Counted from the first letter of the stretch, positions 1-11,336 are shown. The stretch is 41,713 bases of DNA from Gammaproteobacteria bacterium (GCA_024224415.1 JAAENK010000020.1:1-41713); one strand, 5' to 3'. Made by a program: numbers and translations. Notes: generated from the letters alone by a model not told the origin.

Positions 1-543
1 ACGCAAAATACTGCCTGGACCAATGTTGAACTCGCACTTGAGAATCTGCGTAAGCATGATTGTTTAAATTATCAGGAAATCATCAAACTGTCGGTCGATG
101 AATTACGGTCACATATACGACCCGCGGGATTCTATCGACGCAAGGCTCGCAGTATTCAGGCCATTAGCCAATGTCTGCAAGACAGCCAGGGCATCGAGGC
201 ATTGAGTGGGCAAGATCACCAATACAGTCGTGCGTTATTACTTGGTATTTGTGGTATTGGGGAAGAAACCGCCGACGCGATATTATTGTATGCATTCGAA
301 AAGCCAGCATTTGTGATCGACAAGTATACCAGGCGGATCATGAGTCGCCTGGGTCTGGTGGATATCGGTTGCAGTTATCCAGTTCTTCAACAAGTCTTTG
401 TTTCCAGGCTGGAAAGCAGGCTTGAACTGTTTCAGGAGTATCATGCCTTACTGGTAGCTCAGGCTAAAACGCATTGCCGAGAAATCCCCGAGTGTGAGAC
501 TTGCCCGCTACAGAATTGCTGCCATTATTTTCACAAATTGTGA
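1..543 (+). CDS. Endonuclease III-like / MagIII-type HhH-GPD DNA glycosylase, 5'-truncated by window edge
   Basis: Frame 1 is open from base 1 (TQNTAWTNVELALENL...); HhH-GPD region LLLGICGIGEETADAILLYAFEKPAFVIDKYTRRI; C-terminal Cys cluster HCREIPECETCPLQNCC. The ORF track starts only at internal M202. Confidence 0.85.
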   Translation, partial: TQNTAWTNVELALENLRKHDCLNYQEIIKLSVDELRSHIRPAGFYRRKARSIQAISQCLQDSQGIEALSGQDHQYSRALLLGICGIGEETADAILLYAFEKPAFVIDKYTRRIMSRLGLVDIGCSYPVLQQVFVSRLESRLELFQEYHALLVAQAKTHCREIPECETCPLQNCCHYFHKL

Positions 544-612
544 GAGTATTTTTTCCCCTGTGACCTTGCTACACTACTCGCCTGGATTAGCCGACTTTAA
601 TGGAGAAATGGA

Positions 613-873
613 ATGACTAAACTGTCGACAACAATCATGATACTGTGGCTTCTGTTATGCAGTCATGCGTTCGCCTTACCAATCAACGTCAATACCGCTA
701 CCGTCGAGCAGATTGCCGATGCTTTATATGGCATAGGTCCCCACAAGGCGCAGGCAATAGTAGATTATCGAGAAAAGCATGGTAAGTTTAAATCACCAGC
801 CGAGCTTGCCAGGGTTAAGGGTATCGGAAAAGGAATCATCGCGGGTAATCAGGGTGATATCATCGTAGACTAG
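613..873 (+). CDS. ComEA-family helix-hairpin-helix protein with signal peptide
   Basis: N-terminal hydrophobic leader, then [53 protein letters not shown], typical ComEA HhH. Confidence 0.9.
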   Translation: MTKLSTTIMILWLLLCSHAFALPINVNTATVEQIADALYGIGPHKAQAIVDYREKHGKFKSPAELARVKGIGKGIIAGNQGDIIVD

Positions 874-877
874 GTGT

Positions 878-1324
878 ATGAGCAATAAACACCTGTCGAG
901 TTGGTGTCAGTCAATACTGCCAGCCAATTATCAACAAATTAAAAACCAGACCGAGAAGTTTCAACGGTTTTTGCGCGATCAACTACCCGAGCCGATAGCG
1001 GGGCGTATTCATGTCATGAATGTCACTCAAACAGAAATCGTGGTGGCTGTTGACGACTCGCAGGTTACCAATTACTTACGTCTACATCATCGAGAAATGC
1101 AGCAGCAATTGCTGGAAACCTTTCAATGCAATCATAAACTTCACTTTAAGACCCTGCCGGGTGAAGTGCTGGCCCATAGCGGGCGAGGGGATTTCAGAAA
1201 ACCCAGCCGTGTATCCACCGAAAATATCGATGGTATTAAGCGCGGTGCACAGTGGATAGAAGATGATCCACTGAAACAGGCGCTGGAATCGCTGTCAGAA
1301 AGTTTGAATTCGGGTGATGACTAA
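878..1324 (+). CDS. DUF721 / DciA-like protein
   Basis: 148 aa; DUF721-like layout (IHVMNVTQTEIVVAVDDSQVTNYLRLHHREMQQQLLETF). Confidence 0.6.
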   Translation: MSNKHLSSWCQSILPANYQQIKNQTEKFQRFLRDQLPEPIAGRIHVMNVTQTEIVVAVDDSQVTNYLRLHHREMQQQLLETFQCNHKLHFKTLPGEVLAHSGRGDFRKPSRVSTENIDGIKRGAQWIEDDPLKQALESLSESLNSGDD

Positions 1325-1418
1325 CTGGGTTACCAGTTATTGGGTTTCGTGCTTCAATCTAAGCTACCGGCTGCCATTACGACGGTTTCCCAAAGTGGTG
1401 ACCAGATTAGATTTAATA

Positions 1419-1769
1419 CTATTCCATCTTTGAAGTGATTTCATCGTATCCTCTCATAACACCTGTTGATACTATGGTTTCAAAGTACTCAACTTTCAGA
1501 TCAAAGGCTTTTAACAACTTTTGCGTACCTGGCTTCACAACGGAATCATCAAACGCCCCTTTAACAAAGTGGCCAACAGAGTTGATGTCTTTCCAAAAAG
1601 TCATTACAAGAAGTTCATTGTCAGTGCCATTAACTTTACGGGTGAGCGTTGCTCCTAAATGGCCTGGTAATTCTGTCATCTCAACGAATGTAGTTCTTTG
1701 TAGATGGTCGGCATACTTTTCCAGCACATCGTCTGCTCCTGCGACCGCACGCCAGTACCGAATTATCAT
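1419..1769 (-). CDS. Antibiotic biosynthesis monooxygenase (ABM)-like small protein
   Basis: 116 aa starting MIIRYWRAVAGADDVLEKYADHLQRTTFVEMTELPGHLGATLTRKVNGTDNELLVMTFWKD, an ABM ferredoxin-like pattern. The opposite-strand ORF 1435..1797 is its shadow. Confidence 0.65.
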   Translation of the reverse strand: MIIRYWRAVAGADDVLEKYADHLQRTTFVEMTELPGHLGATLTRKVNGTDNELLVMTFWKDINSVGHFVKGAFDDSVVKPGTQKLLKAFDLKVEYFETIVSTGVMRGYDEITSKME

Positions 1770-2133
1770 TTTATTTCTCCTGCTGTTTAGTTTATGAGTG
1801 TTTAGGGCATCCAGAGTGTAACAGGTGGATCACAAGGCTTTACAGACCAAAACTCCATTTATCATGCTTTTGGGGGAGATCAGGAATGTACGTCGTCAAA
1901 CCAGCTTGGACAGATATTCTACTCAACAGCAGTCATTTCCGATTCTGCCTAAAATAGTCAAAATTGGCACTAACCCCTTATTCGTGTGATACTCGTGAAC
2001 TAGCGTTAACGGCCATGAAGAAGTACTCGCTAACAACGGGTAACAATTCCCTCCAGATATAAACTTTATCTTTCCTGCAAGCTCATATCAAAATAGGTGT
2101 ATCATTGCGATTTCACAAAGGCGCTGAACAAAG

Positions 2134-2442
2134 ATGATAGAACAAACCACGGATGACTCTTACGCTAGAAAATTCCATGTAATCAGCATCGAAAAATCAG
2201 TCCCCCCCGAAGGCGTGGCAGAGGGGGAATGGTATCACTATGTAATCGGCGGAGGCTCTTCTCAAATTATGGGAAAACGCTCCGGTACGCTGAAATCAGT
2301 GACTGATCACGTTGAAGAATTCGTAGGCAATCTGAATCAACGAACAACATTGGGCTACTCCCCCAATGCAGCACGAAAACCAGTTCCCAAAAAAATAATA
2401 CCCAACAATTTGTCGAGCGATAGTCAGTCTAAGGTGAGTTAA
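2134..2442 (+). CDS. Hypothetical protein
   Basis: 102 aa, plausible composition (YHYVIGGGSSQIMGKRSGTLKSVTDHVEEFVGNLN); family not recognised. Confidence 0.5.
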   Translation: MIEQTTDDSYARKFHVISIEKSVPPEGVAEGEWYHYVIGGGSSQIMGKRSGTLKSVTDHVEEFVGNLNQRTTLGYSPNAARKPVPKKIIPNNLSSDSQSKVS

Positions 2443-2689
2443 TAATATAAAAGCACTGGCCCACCACACTTACTTAAAATGTAAATATTGAAAATGGAGT
2501 GCGTATCGGACTGCCTGTTACCAATGCCCGCTGAGGGTCGCTGGAGCCGGTCACTTTTAGATACTTAGCGGCAGCAATGGGCACAAAGTGGTCATAAATT
2601 TTTGACCGCAAAAACTCGAAAATACCCTACTTAATTTATAGTATGAACTATATTAAGGGACAACAACTCCATATGTTGAGAATAAGTGG

Positions 2690-4009
2690 TTGAGTATTCG
2701 GTATAAACTTAAGCTTCTACTTTTGATTTTATTTATTTCTGCTATCGGAAATACCATATTTATTTTCATTTTGGAGGATCAGGAAGAGGACAAGCTCGAC
2801 TGGGTTATTCATACTCATATGGTATTAACTCAATCTGAAAAACTGCACAGTTCGATGATTGATGCAGAAACCGGCCAAAGAGGATATTTGCTCACCAAGG
2901 ATACTACTTATCTGGAACCATACTATCTCGGATTAACCTCTTCACAACAGAATCTTAAAACGTTAATGCAATTGACATCAGATAATCCAGGTCAACAGGA
3001 AAGATTGGATGCAATCAAAAATATGATGGTGAAAAAGTTCGATGAGTTGAGTAAGACGATCAGCTTGATGAAAACTAGTTCTGATCAAGCCAGGAATGAA
3101 GCGCTCCAAATAGTCAAGGAAGACATCGGTAAAAAATACATGGATGCTATAAGAGATGAGCTATTGGAATTTAACAGCATAGAGCAAGTTTTATTAGAAG
3201 AAAGAAAAGGTGACTTTAGAGAAAGCCGTGCCTACATCACCACAATCGTCGGAGCTGAAATCATATTTTTTATTACTATGGCGTTAGTCACATGGATATT
3301 TATTAGGGATAAATTATTTAGCCCACTAGAGAAATTACTTGAAACAACGTCAAAGGTTGAAAGAGGAGAGAAGCAACAAATTTCGGATGTGCTACCAGAT
3401 GACGAAATGGGATATTTGCTCTCTCGTTTTTATCAGATGAGTGAAAAAATACACTCAAGAACAGAGGAATTAAGCTATGCGGCTAGCCATGATCATTTAA
3501 CGGGGCTTAGAAATCGAAGCAACCTAAAGCGTGTTATTGATGAGTCTCTCGTCAATATAACGAGTGATGGCCAAAAAGTAGCCGTGTTATTTTTAGACTT
3601 AAACAAGTTTAAACAATTGAATGATACTCTTGGGCATGATGCTGGAGACGCTGTACTGATAGAGACGGCGAATCGTCTTAAGGACTCTGTTCGTCTTGAT
3701 GATGATGTTTTTCGATTAGGAGGCGATGAGTTTGTTATCGTAGCCAAGTATCTCTCTGAGTTATCTGAGGTAAAAAAACTAGTTTCAAAGATTGCTAATA
3801 AATTTTCGTCTACTTACATATTTCAGGGGGAGTCTTTAGACATCTCAATAAGTATTGGGGTAGCGATTGCGCCTGAAAATACGATGTATAGCGTAGAGCT
3901 ATTAAAGTTTGCGGATATTGCAATGTATATGGCTAAAGCTGATAAAGAAACCAGTTTCAAATTCTATGAAAAATCCATGCTAACTCCAGCTATTGATAGT
4001 CATCACTGA
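2690..4009 (+). CDS. Membrane-bound diguanylate cyclase with CHASE3-like sensor domain
   Basis: TTG start; two TM segments flanking a CHASE3-like region (SSMIDAETGQRGYLLTKDTTYLEPY); HAMP-like linker; GGDEF domain with intact RLGGDEFVIV. Confidence 0.9.
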   Translation: MSIRYKLKLLLLILFISAIGNTIFIFILEDQEEDKLDWVIHTHMVLTQSEKLHSSMIDAETGQRGYLLTKDTTYLEPYYLGLTSSQQNLKTLMQLTSDNPGQQERLDAIKNMMVKKFDELSKTISLMKTSSDQARNEALQIVKEDIGKKYMDAIRDELLEFNSIEQVLLEERKGDFRESRAYITTIVGAEIIFFITMALVTWIFIRDKLFSPLEKLLETTSKVERGEKQQISDVLPDDEMGYLLSRFYQMSEKIHSRTEELSYAASHDHLTGLRNRSNLKRVIDESLVNITSDGQKVAVLFLDLNKFKQLNDTLGHDAGDAVLIETANRLKDSVRLDDDVFRLGGDEFVIVAKYLSELSEVKKLVSKIANKFSSTYIFQGESLDISISIGVAIAPENTMYSVELLKFADIAMYMAKADKETSFKFYEKSMLTPAIDSHH

Positions 4010-4429
4010 ATCTTTTGCCTTCACAATTGAGTGGCCTTTAGACCATATATGAATCTCTCCTCTGGGCACACGCGATTATTCCTCCGATAAATACGAATGA
4101 CAGCTTTTCGAAACATGAGGGGTAGGGTGGGCTAATTCTCTACAGCACCACAATCCCGCCAGCGACCTTACATCCACATTTATTTATCCCCAAAATGAAA
4201 ATATCGGTCTGACAAGTTAGATACAAAAAACCTCTAAATTCAATTACTTAGAATTGAATCAAGTATGCCTGTAAAATCCTTTTAAAATCAACGGTTTAGC
4301 AATTGATTCGAATGATCTGGATTGCGCTAGTGGGAAATCCAACAAATAAAATAGTTGGTTTTTATGTTGGTATATTCGTTATTGTTTAATGAAAAATGCT
4401 TTTTAAAACAATGAGATAGAGGTAGAAAA

Positions 4430-4505
4430 TGGCTCCCCGGCCCGGGCTCGAACCAGGGACCCAATGATTAACAGTCATTTGCTCTACCAACTGAGCTACC
4501 GGGGA
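4430..4505 (-). tRNA. tRNA-Asn (anticodon GTT), CCA encoded
   Basis: Reverse strand TCCCCGGTAGCTCAGTTGGTAGAGCAAATGACTGTTAATCATTGGGTCCCTGGTTCGAGCCCGGGCCGGGGAGCCA; 7-bp acceptor stem, D and T loops present, anticodon loop CTGTTAATC. Confidence 0.96.
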
Positions 4506-4609
4506 ATTGAGGATGCGTATACTAAATGAATTGAAATAATACGGCAACCATATTTATACGGCTATTTTTATGTGGTTACCGTACCGTTATTTTACTCTCG
4601 GAGACAGTG

Positions 4610-5797
4610 CTAGGATTCAAATACCTGTTTGATACGCTCCATGGCTTTTTCCAGATTTTCCATGCTGGTGGCGAAGGAAATCCGCATATAACCTTCAGCA
4701 CCGAAGGCCGAGCCAGGCACCAGTGCAACACCTACCTGATCGAGTAATAGATTGGCGGCGTCGACGTCGTTTTTAAGGTCATCGCGCGAATCAATGAAGC
4801 CCTGAATGTTGGGAAAGCTGTAGAAGGTGCCATCGGACTCGACGCATTGGATGTACTTGATTGCGTTTAATGATTCGACGACATAGTCATGGCGTTTTTT
4901 AAATTCAACCACCATTGCCTTAACACAGTCGTGATCGCCATTCAGCGCCGCAACTGAAGCCGCCTGTGAGACTGAACAGGGGTTAGAAGTGCTTTGCGAT
5001 TGTATTTTCTTCATCGCCTTGATGATATCGGCAGGGCCAGCTGCATAACCGATACGCCAGCCTGTCATCGCATAAGCCTTGGATACGCCGTTGAATACCA
5101 TACAGCGTGGATAGAGGTCAGGGCAGGCGTTGAGGATATTGCAAAAACCTTCCTCGTTCCAGACGATGTGCTCGTACATGTCGTCGGTAACAATAAGTAT
5201 ATCGGGGTATTTCAGCAGTACTTCACCGAGCGCCGCTAGATCGGCCTTCGAGTAAGCGGTGCCAGTCGGGTTGGATGGGCTGTTCAAAACCAGTAAGCGG
5301 GTTTTGTCGGTGATGGCATTTTCGAGCATTTGTGCGGTCATTTTGAATCCGCTATCGATACCAGTTTCCACAATCACCGGAGTACCTTCGCCGAGGATAA
5401 CCATGTCTGGATATGAAACCCAGTAAGGTGCCGGGATAATAACTTCGTCACCCTCGTTCAGAATAGCCTGGGCGAGGTTATAGAAACTCTGCTTACCACC
5501 ACAGGAAACCAGAATTTGCTCGGGTGTATAAGAAAAACCATTGTCACGCTGGAATTTATCGATAATGGCCTTTTTTAGCACCACCGTGCCATCGACCGCG
5601 GTATATTTGGTCTGGCCCGCCTGAATCGCCTCGATGGCGGCGTCTTTTATGTGTTGTGGTGTATCAAAATCGGGTTCACCCGCGCCCAGGCCAATTACGT
5701 CGCGACCTTCAGCACGAAGCTGGGCGGCGAGGTTAGAAACGGCAAGCGTTGGTGAGGGTTTGATGGCATTGACGCGATGCGATAAATCATTAAACAC
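4610..5797 (-). CDS. Pyridoxal-phosphate aspartate/aromatic aminotransferase (class I/II)
   Basis: 395 aa; GAGEPDFDTPQHIKDAA, NSPSNPTGTAYSKADL, VFNGVSKAYAMTGWRIGYAAGP (PLP Lys), MRISFATS. Confidence 0.93.
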   Translation of the reverse strand: MFNDLSHRVNAIKPSPTLAVSNLAAQLRAEGRDVIGLGAGEPDFDTPQHIKDAAIEAIQAGQTKYTAVDGTVVLKKAIIDKFQRDNGFSYTPEQILVSCGGKQSFYNLAQAILNEGDEVIIPAPYWVSYPDMVILGEGTPVIVETGIDSGFKMTAQMLENAITDKTRLLVLNSPSNPTGTAYSKADLAALGEVLLKYPDILIVTDDMYEHIVWNEEGFCNILNACPDLYPRCMVFNGVSKAYAMTGWRIGYAAGPADIIKAMKKIQSQSTSNPCSVSQAASVAALNGDHDCVKAMVVEFKKRHDYVVESLNAIKYIQCVESDGTFYSFPNIQGFIDSRDDLKNDVDAANLLLDQVGVALVPGSAFGAEGYMRISFATSMENLEKAMERIKQVFES

Positions 5798-5964
5798 GGG
5801 GTTGTCCTGCTGGCATTTGGGTTAAGAGAGCGTGAAGAATAAACAATGCCGAGTGATGGGTAAAGCGCTGTCAGCAAATCATTGATATTTAGGCTTGATA
5901 CTATTACCCAGCCTCATGTTAAAGTTAGCGTTCGCTCCGAAAAATACATACCAGTTACAGGCAT

Positions 5965-7995
5965 ATGGCCAGAAAATTTCAGCTAATTACCGACTACTCG
6001 CCAACCGGCGACCAACCTCAGGCGATTGCACAGTTGGTCGAAGGTATCGGCGATGGCCTGATGTATCAAACTCTGCTCGGCGTTACCGGCTCGGGTAAGA
6101 CCTTCACCGCTGCTAATGTGATTCAAACGCTTGAACGACCCGCCATCATCATGGCGCATAACAAGACCCTTGCGGCGCAGCTTTATGGGGAAATGAAGGA
6201 GTTTTTTCCGCATAACTCGGTGCAGTACTTTGTTTCTTATTACGATTACTATCAGCCTGAAGCCTATGTACCGGCCTCGGATACTTTTATCGAAAAGGAC
6301 GCTTCAATCAATGAACACATCGAGCAAATGCGCCTGTCGGCAACTAAGTCGCTGTTTGAACGTCGGGATACCATTATTGTCGCTTCGGTTTCGGCGATCT
6401 ACGGCCTGGGCGATCCGGAATCCTATTTGAAAATGCTGCTGCATGTAGTAGTGGGAGATGAAATCGATCAGCGCAGTATTTTGCGGCGTCTAGCCGAATT
6501 ACAGTATCGGCGCAATGATCTGGAGCTTAAGCGCGGTACTTATCGGGTGCGTGGCGAGGTGATCGATGTGCATCCTGCTGACTCTGATCGTGAAGCAGTG
6601 CGTATTGAATTATTCGATACCGAAGTGGAGAAAATCAGCCTGTTCGACCCACTCACCGGTGAAATCAATAAAACCGTCAAGCGCATTACCATTTATCCGA
6701 AAACACATTATGCGACACCGCGCGAAACCATCCTCGCCTCGTTGGAGTTGATTAAGGCAGAACTCGTGGTGCGTCTCGATGAGTTAACTCGTAACAACAA
6801 ACTGGTCGAAGCCCAACGCCTTGAACAACGGGTTAACTATGATATGGAAATGATGCGCGAATTGGGTTATTGCAGCGGCATAGAAAACTACTCACGATAT
6901 CTGTCGGGCAGACAGACAGGCGAGCCTCCGCCGACATTGTTTGATTACCTACCGGATGACTGCCTGTTATTCATCGACGAAAGCCATGTTTCCGTTCCGC
7001 AGATTGGGGGTATGTATCGTGGTGATCGCTCACGTAAGGAAACCCTGGTCGAATATGGTTTCAGGCTACCCTCTGCGCTCGATAACCGGCCTTTACGTTT
7101 TGACGAGTTTGAACGTATGTCGCCACAAACCATATTTGTATCCGCCACCCCAGGCGATTACGAAGGCAAACAAAGCGGCGCGATTGTTGATCAGGTCGTA
7201 CGCCCCACCGGACTGGTAGATCCAGAAATCGAAATACGCCCGGCCTTGAGTCAGGTTGACGACGTATTGTCCGAAATCAACAAGCGCGTCGAACTGGGCG
7301 AGCGTGTGTTGATCACCACGCTGACAAAACGTATGTCGGAAGATCTGACCGATTACCTCGCAGATCATGGCGTACGCGTGCGCTACCTGCATTCTGATAT
7401 AGATACTGTCGAGCGAATGGAAATTATTCGTGACCTGCGCCTCGGTGAGTTCGACGTGTTGGTCGGTATCAATCTGCTGCGCGAAGGTCTGGATATGCCC
7501 GAGGTCTCGCTGGTCGCCATTCTCGATGCCGATAAAGAAGGTTTCCTGCGCTCTGATCGGGCCTTGATTCAAACTATAGGACGCGCGGCGCGAAACATTA
7601 ACGGCAAATCGATTCTCTATGCAGACCGAATAACCGGCTCGATGCAACGCGCCATCGATGAGACGGATCGGCGTCGAGACAAACAACGGGCGTACAATAA
7701 ATTACACGGTATCGAACCACGTGGCATCGTTAAGCAGGTTACCGATGTAATGGACGTTGGCTACGCCGATTCATCGAAATCGCGTATCAAACGTTTTGAC
7801 CACGTCGCCGAGCAGCAACAAGGTTACGATAAACTCAGCCCCAAACAGTTAACTGCAAAATTGAAGAAGCTGGAAAACAGTATGTACGACCATGCACGCA
7901 ACCTGGAATTCGAAGAAGCGGCGCAGGTCAGGGACGAAATCTCAGGACTCAAGGAGCTTTATTTCAAGGGCGATGAAATTGCTCTGGCTCGATAA
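5965..7995 (+). CDS. uvrB: Excinuclease ABC subunit B
   Basis: 676 aa; [66 protein letters not shown] motif near C-terminus. Confidence 0.98.
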   Translation: MARKFQLITDYSPTGDQPQAIAQLVEGIGDGLMYQTLLGVTGSGKTFTAANVIQTLERPAIIMAHNKTLAAQLYGEMKEFFPHNSVQYFVSYYDYYQPEAYVPASDTFIEKDASINEHIEQMRLSATKSLFERRDTIIVASVSAIYGLGDPESYLKMLLHVVVGDEIDQRSILRRLAELQYRRNDLELKRGTYRVRGEVIDVHPADSDREAVRIELFDTEVEKISLFDPLTGEINKTVKRITIYPKTHYATPRETILASLELIKAELVVRLDELTRNNKLVEAQRLEQRVNYDMEMMRELGYCSGIENYSRYLSGRQTGEPPPTLFDYLPDDCLLFIDESHVSVPQIGGMYRGDRSRKETLVEYGFRLPSALDNRPLRFDEFERMSPQTIFVSATPGDYEGKQSGAIVDQVVRPTGLVDPEIEIRPALSQVDDVLSEINKRVELGERVLITTLTKRMSEDLTDYLADHGVRVRYLHSDIDTVERMEIIRDLRLGEFDVLVGINLLREGLDMPEVSLVAILDADKEGFLRSDRALIQTIGRAARNINGKSILYADRITGSMQRAIDETDRRRDKQRAYNKLHGIEPRGIVKQVTDVMDVGYADSSKSRIKRFDHVAEQQQGYDKLSPKQLTAKLKKLENSMYDHARNLEFEEAAQVRDEISGLKELYFKGDEIALAR

Positions 7996-8013
7996 TTAAA
8001 ACCGAGGGTTACC

Positions 8014-9168
8014 GTGGCTATCCATTTTAGCGAAATAGAATTACAACAGCGTCGTGATCGCGCCTGTGAAGAATTACAACGTAGAGGCCTCGATGGCTTG
8101 CTGTGTTTCCGTCAGGAAACTGATTTTTACCTGACTGGTTACGACACCTTCGGCTATTGTTTCTTCCAGTGCCTGTTACTGTGCAGCGATGGTCGGATGG
8201 TTTTACTCACCCGTGCACCCGACCTGCGCCAGGCGCAAAACACCTCGGTGATCAAAGACATACGCATCTGGGTAGATGGCGCTGAAAATACCCCGTCGCA
8301 ACAATTAATTGAATTGCTCGATGAATTCGGCTGTCGTGGTAAGAAACTCGGCATCGAATACGACGCCTACGGTCTGCGAGCATCGGTCTGGCGTCAACTC
8401 GAAGCCGAGATAAGCGGTTTTTGCGAGCTCGAGGATGCATCAGACCTGGTCACAGAGCATAGGGTGATCAAGAGTGATGCCGAAATCGAATACGTCAAAC
8501 GCGCTGCCGAACTCGCCGACGATGCACTCGATGCTGCGCTGCCGTTAATAAAACCGGGTGCCTGGGAGGGCGATATTCTGGGTGCTATGCATCAGGCTAT
8601 ATTCGCCGGTGGTGGCGATTATTCTGGCAATGAATTTATCATCGGTGCTGGTGACGATGCTTTGCTTTGTCGCTATTTTAGCGGGCGCAAACACCTGGTC
8701 GAACAGGATCAGCTCACACTAGAATGGGCTGGTGCGTATCGGCATTATCATGCGGCGATGATGCGCACTGCAATAATCGGCGAGCCGGATGCTGAACATT
8801 TAAGAATGTACCAGCTAGCCCACGAAGCCTTGCTGGCTTGCGAACAAACTTTGAAACCTGGTGTCGCCGTTGGAGAGGTTTTCGATACCCACGCACGCGT
8901 TGCCGATGCCGGTGGTTTAAAAAGTCATCGACTCAATGCCTGTGGATATTCACTCGGCACAACCTACACACCGACCTGGATGGACTGGCCAATGCTGTAT
9001 CACGGTAATGCGTTAATTGCGCAACCCAACATGATCTTCTTCATGCATATGATATTTGCCAATTCTGACAATCAACGGGCGATGACAATGGGGCATACGG
9101 TAAGGGTGACGGAGCAGGGTTGCGAGCGTTTAAGCCGATCCTCGCTGGATATGATTGTGGTTGACTAA
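8014..9168 (+). CDS. M24-family Xaa-Pro peptidase-like metallohydrolase
   Basis: 384 aa with creatinase-like N domain (GLDGLLCFRQETDFYLTGYDTFGY) and M24 fold (IKSDAEIEYVKRAAELADDALDAALPLIKPG). Confidence 0.85.
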   Translation: MAIHFSEIELQQRRDRACEELQRRGLDGLLCFRQETDFYLTGYDTFGYCFFQCLLLCSDGRMVLLTRAPDLRQAQNTSVIKDIRIWVDGAENTPSQQLIELLDEFGCRGKKLGIEYDAYGLRASVWRQLEAEISGFCELEDASDLVTEHRVIKSDAEIEYVKRAAELADDALDAALPLIKPGAWEGDILGAMHQAIFAGGGDYSGNEFIIGAGDDALLCRYFSGRKHLVEQDQLTLEWAGAYRHYHAAMMRTAIIGEPDAEHLRMYQLAHEALLACEQTLKPGVAVGEVFDTHARVADAGGLKSHRLNACGYSLGTTYTPTWMDWPMLYHGNALIAQPNMIFFMHMIFANSDNQRAMTMGHTVRVTEQGCERLSRSSLDMIVVD

Positions 9169-10545
9169 TTAGTCGCCTAGCAATTGATAACAGGGCGAGT
9201 ATTTAGTGCCGGGGATTTTCATACGCTGTTGGTCAACAAAAGATTTTAACAGCGTATCGAGTGAGGCCATGATCCTGGCGTCGCCATGAATTTCAAAAGG
9301 GCCATGCTGTTTGATCGCGGCAATACCGTTTTCTTTAACATTGCCTGCAACAATGGCTGAAAATACACGTCGCAAGTTGGCGGCGAGTTTATGGCGTGGC
9401 ATGTCCCGCCTGATTTCGAGTTTGGCGATGTTTTCATGTGTTGGATGAAATGGGGTTTGAAAACCCTTATTGATTTCGAGTATCCAGTTAAAGTAGTAGG
9501 CATCGCTGTTTGCACGCCTGAAATTACGCACCGACTCAAGCCCGGCGCTCATTTCCCGGGCGACTTTCGAGGAGTCGTCGATGATGATCTGGTACAGCTC
9601 CTGGGTATCTTTGCCTAATGCCAGCTTGATGAATTCATCGATTTGCTGAAAATAGGCGCGTGAGCTTTCCGGTCCGGTTAGAATCAGCGGGAAGGGGATA
9701 CGTGCATTTTTAGGGTTTAGTAATATACCGAGGATGTACAGAATTTCTTCGGTGGTACCGACTCCACCGGGTAGCACTACAATGCCATGTCCCGCACGCA
9801 CAAAACTTTCCAGACGTTTTTCGATATCGGGCATGATTACCAGTTCGTTTACGATTGGGTTAGGCGATTCGGCGGCGATGATGCCTGGTTCAGTCATACC
9901 AACATACCGACCGTTGTGGATTCGCTGTTTGCTATGACCAATGGTGGCACCCTTCATCGGTCCTTTCATAGCACCGGGGCCGCAGCCGGTGCAGATGTTT
10001 AAACCGCGCAAGCCCAGTTCATAACCGATTTCCTTGCTGTAGTCGTATTCACCCCGGTTGATGGAATGGCCCCCCCAGCAAACCACCAGGTCAGGTTCAG
10101 AACCATGCACCAGGAGGCGGGCGTTACGCAGGATATGGAATACTGCGTTGGTAATACCCGCTGTGGTTTCGAGATCGAAGTTCTGGTTTGATTCGATTTC
10201 GTTTTTAACATAAACAATATCGCGTAATACCGAAAATAATTGCTCCCGAATTCCAGTAATCAACTGACCATCGACAAATGCGCTGGCGGGCGCATTTTCG
10301 AATTCGAGCTTAATACCGCGTTCCTGCTGAACAACGCGAATATTGAAATCTTTATACTCCTGCAACACCTGGGTGGTATCGTCAACTATACTGCCTACAT
10401 TGAGTACCGCCAATGAACAGCGCCGATAAATATCATAGCTGCCATGATGTTCACTGTTTTGTTTAAGCTGGTTAACTTCCAGGTGGGACAGAATCTCCAT
10501 ATGTCCATGTGGGGTGATGCGGGTGATTTCCGTGTTTTTACTCAT
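9169..10545 (-). CDS. ppnN: LOG-family nucleotide 5'-monophosphate nucleosidase PpnN (YgdH)
   Basis: 458 aa; VCWGGHSINRGEYDYSKEIGYELGLRGLNICTGCGPGAMKGPMKGATIGH and VLPGGVGTTEEILYILGILLNP. Confidence 0.93.
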   Translation of the reverse strand: MSKNTEITRITPHGHMEILSHLEVNQLKQNSEHHGSYDIYRRCSLAVLNVGSIVDDTTQVLQEYKDFNIRVVQQERGIKLEFENAPASAFVDGQLITGIREQLFSVLRDIVYVKNEIESNQNFDLETTAGITNAVFHILRNARLLVHGSEPDLVVCWGGHSINRGEYDYSKEIGYELGLRGLNICTGCGPGAMKGPMKGATIGHSKQRIHNGRYVGMTEPGIIAAESPNPIVNELVIMPDIEKRLESFVRAGHGIVVLPGGVGTTEEILYILGILLNPKNARIPFPLILTGPESSRAYFQQIDEFIKLALGKDTQELYQIIIDDSSKVAREMSAGLESVRNFRRANSDAYYFNWILEINKGFQTPFHPTHENIAKLEIRRDMPRHKLAANLRRVFSAIVAGNVKENGIAAIKQHGPFEIHGDARIMASLDTLLKSFVDQQRMKIPGTKYSPCYQLLGD

Positions 10546-10629
10546 AGGGGTAGAATAGGTTTAATATTAAACAGTTTATAAGTCGGGTAGTTCTAATTAT
10601 AGTGTAGCAATGACAAGGGGTATCATGAC

Positions 10630-11160
10630 ATGAGTGATGAATTATTCGAAGTAGCATTTTCTGGAGAAATTCTCGAGGGGGGAAACCCTGAAGACGTCAA
10701 GGTTCGGGTAGGTAAGATATTCAACGCCGATGAAGCCAAGATAGCGCAGTTGTTTTCGGGTAATCGCGTTGTTATCAAAAAGAACATTGATCAACAAACT
10801 GCCGCTAAATACAGGAAAGCACTCAACAAGGCCGGCGCAGCTTGTGAAATAAACTCGCTCACGCCTGCTGAACCTGTGCCGGTGGCAGCCCCGTCGCCAG
10901 AGCCGCCGGTTGACTATGGCGACGTTGCGCCGCCACCGCAGACCGATCCACTCGGTATTACCAGCGATCAAATCGAAGACCTGTCGGTATCGATTGCACC
11001 GATTGGCAGTGCCCTGCAGGATGATATCAAGCAACCCGAAGCGCCACAGATCGATATCACAGGTATCGATGTAGCGCCGGTTGGCGCCAATATCGGCGGT
11101 GGTAAAAAGGAGCCCGATCCACCGCCCCCCGATACTACTGGTTTATCGCTGGCGGATTAG
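10630..11160 (+). CDS. Hypothetical protein, small conserved N-terminal module plus acidic Pro-rich tail
   Basis: N-terminal FEVAFSGEILEGGNPEDVKVRVGKIFNADEAKIAQLFSGNRVVIKKNIDQQTAAKYRKALNKAGAACEI, then a low-complexity P/D-rich tail. Confidence 0.7.
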   Translation: MSDELFEVAFSGEILEGGNPEDVKVRVGKIFNADEAKIAQLFSGNRVVIKKNIDQQTAAKYRKALNKAGAACEINSLTPAEPVPVAAPSPEPPVDYGDVAPPPQTDPLGITSDQIEDLSVSIAPIGSALQDDIKQPEAPQIDITGIDVAPVGANIGGGKKEPDPPPPDTTGLSLAD

Positions 11161-11336
11161 GCTGGTTTGGTGGGCTTTGTGATCATTATTGCTCTATTTG
11201 AACCGGTATGAGAACAATGTATGACATAAGCCAATATTTTTTGTGTGTCGCATAATCAAGCTGTTAGAAACTCAAGGGTCACCCTTAATTTAGTTCTCAC
11301 CCTGAAAGTAAATTTAACTTGCAAAGTCCATGAAAG

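Noticed and set aside
2443-2690. Possible decayed intergenic repeat or pseudogene before the CHASE3-GGDEF gene
   Set aside because: Resembled a common repeat by eye, but no convincing palindrome or protein frame could be traced.
4010-4430. AT-rich region beyond the tRNA-Asn 3' end as an integrated element
   Set aside because: No integrase gene and no second copy of the tRNA 3' end seen in the window.
7093-7686. 197-aa minus-strand ORF inside uvrB
   Set aside because: Antisense shadow of uvrB; composition not protein-like.
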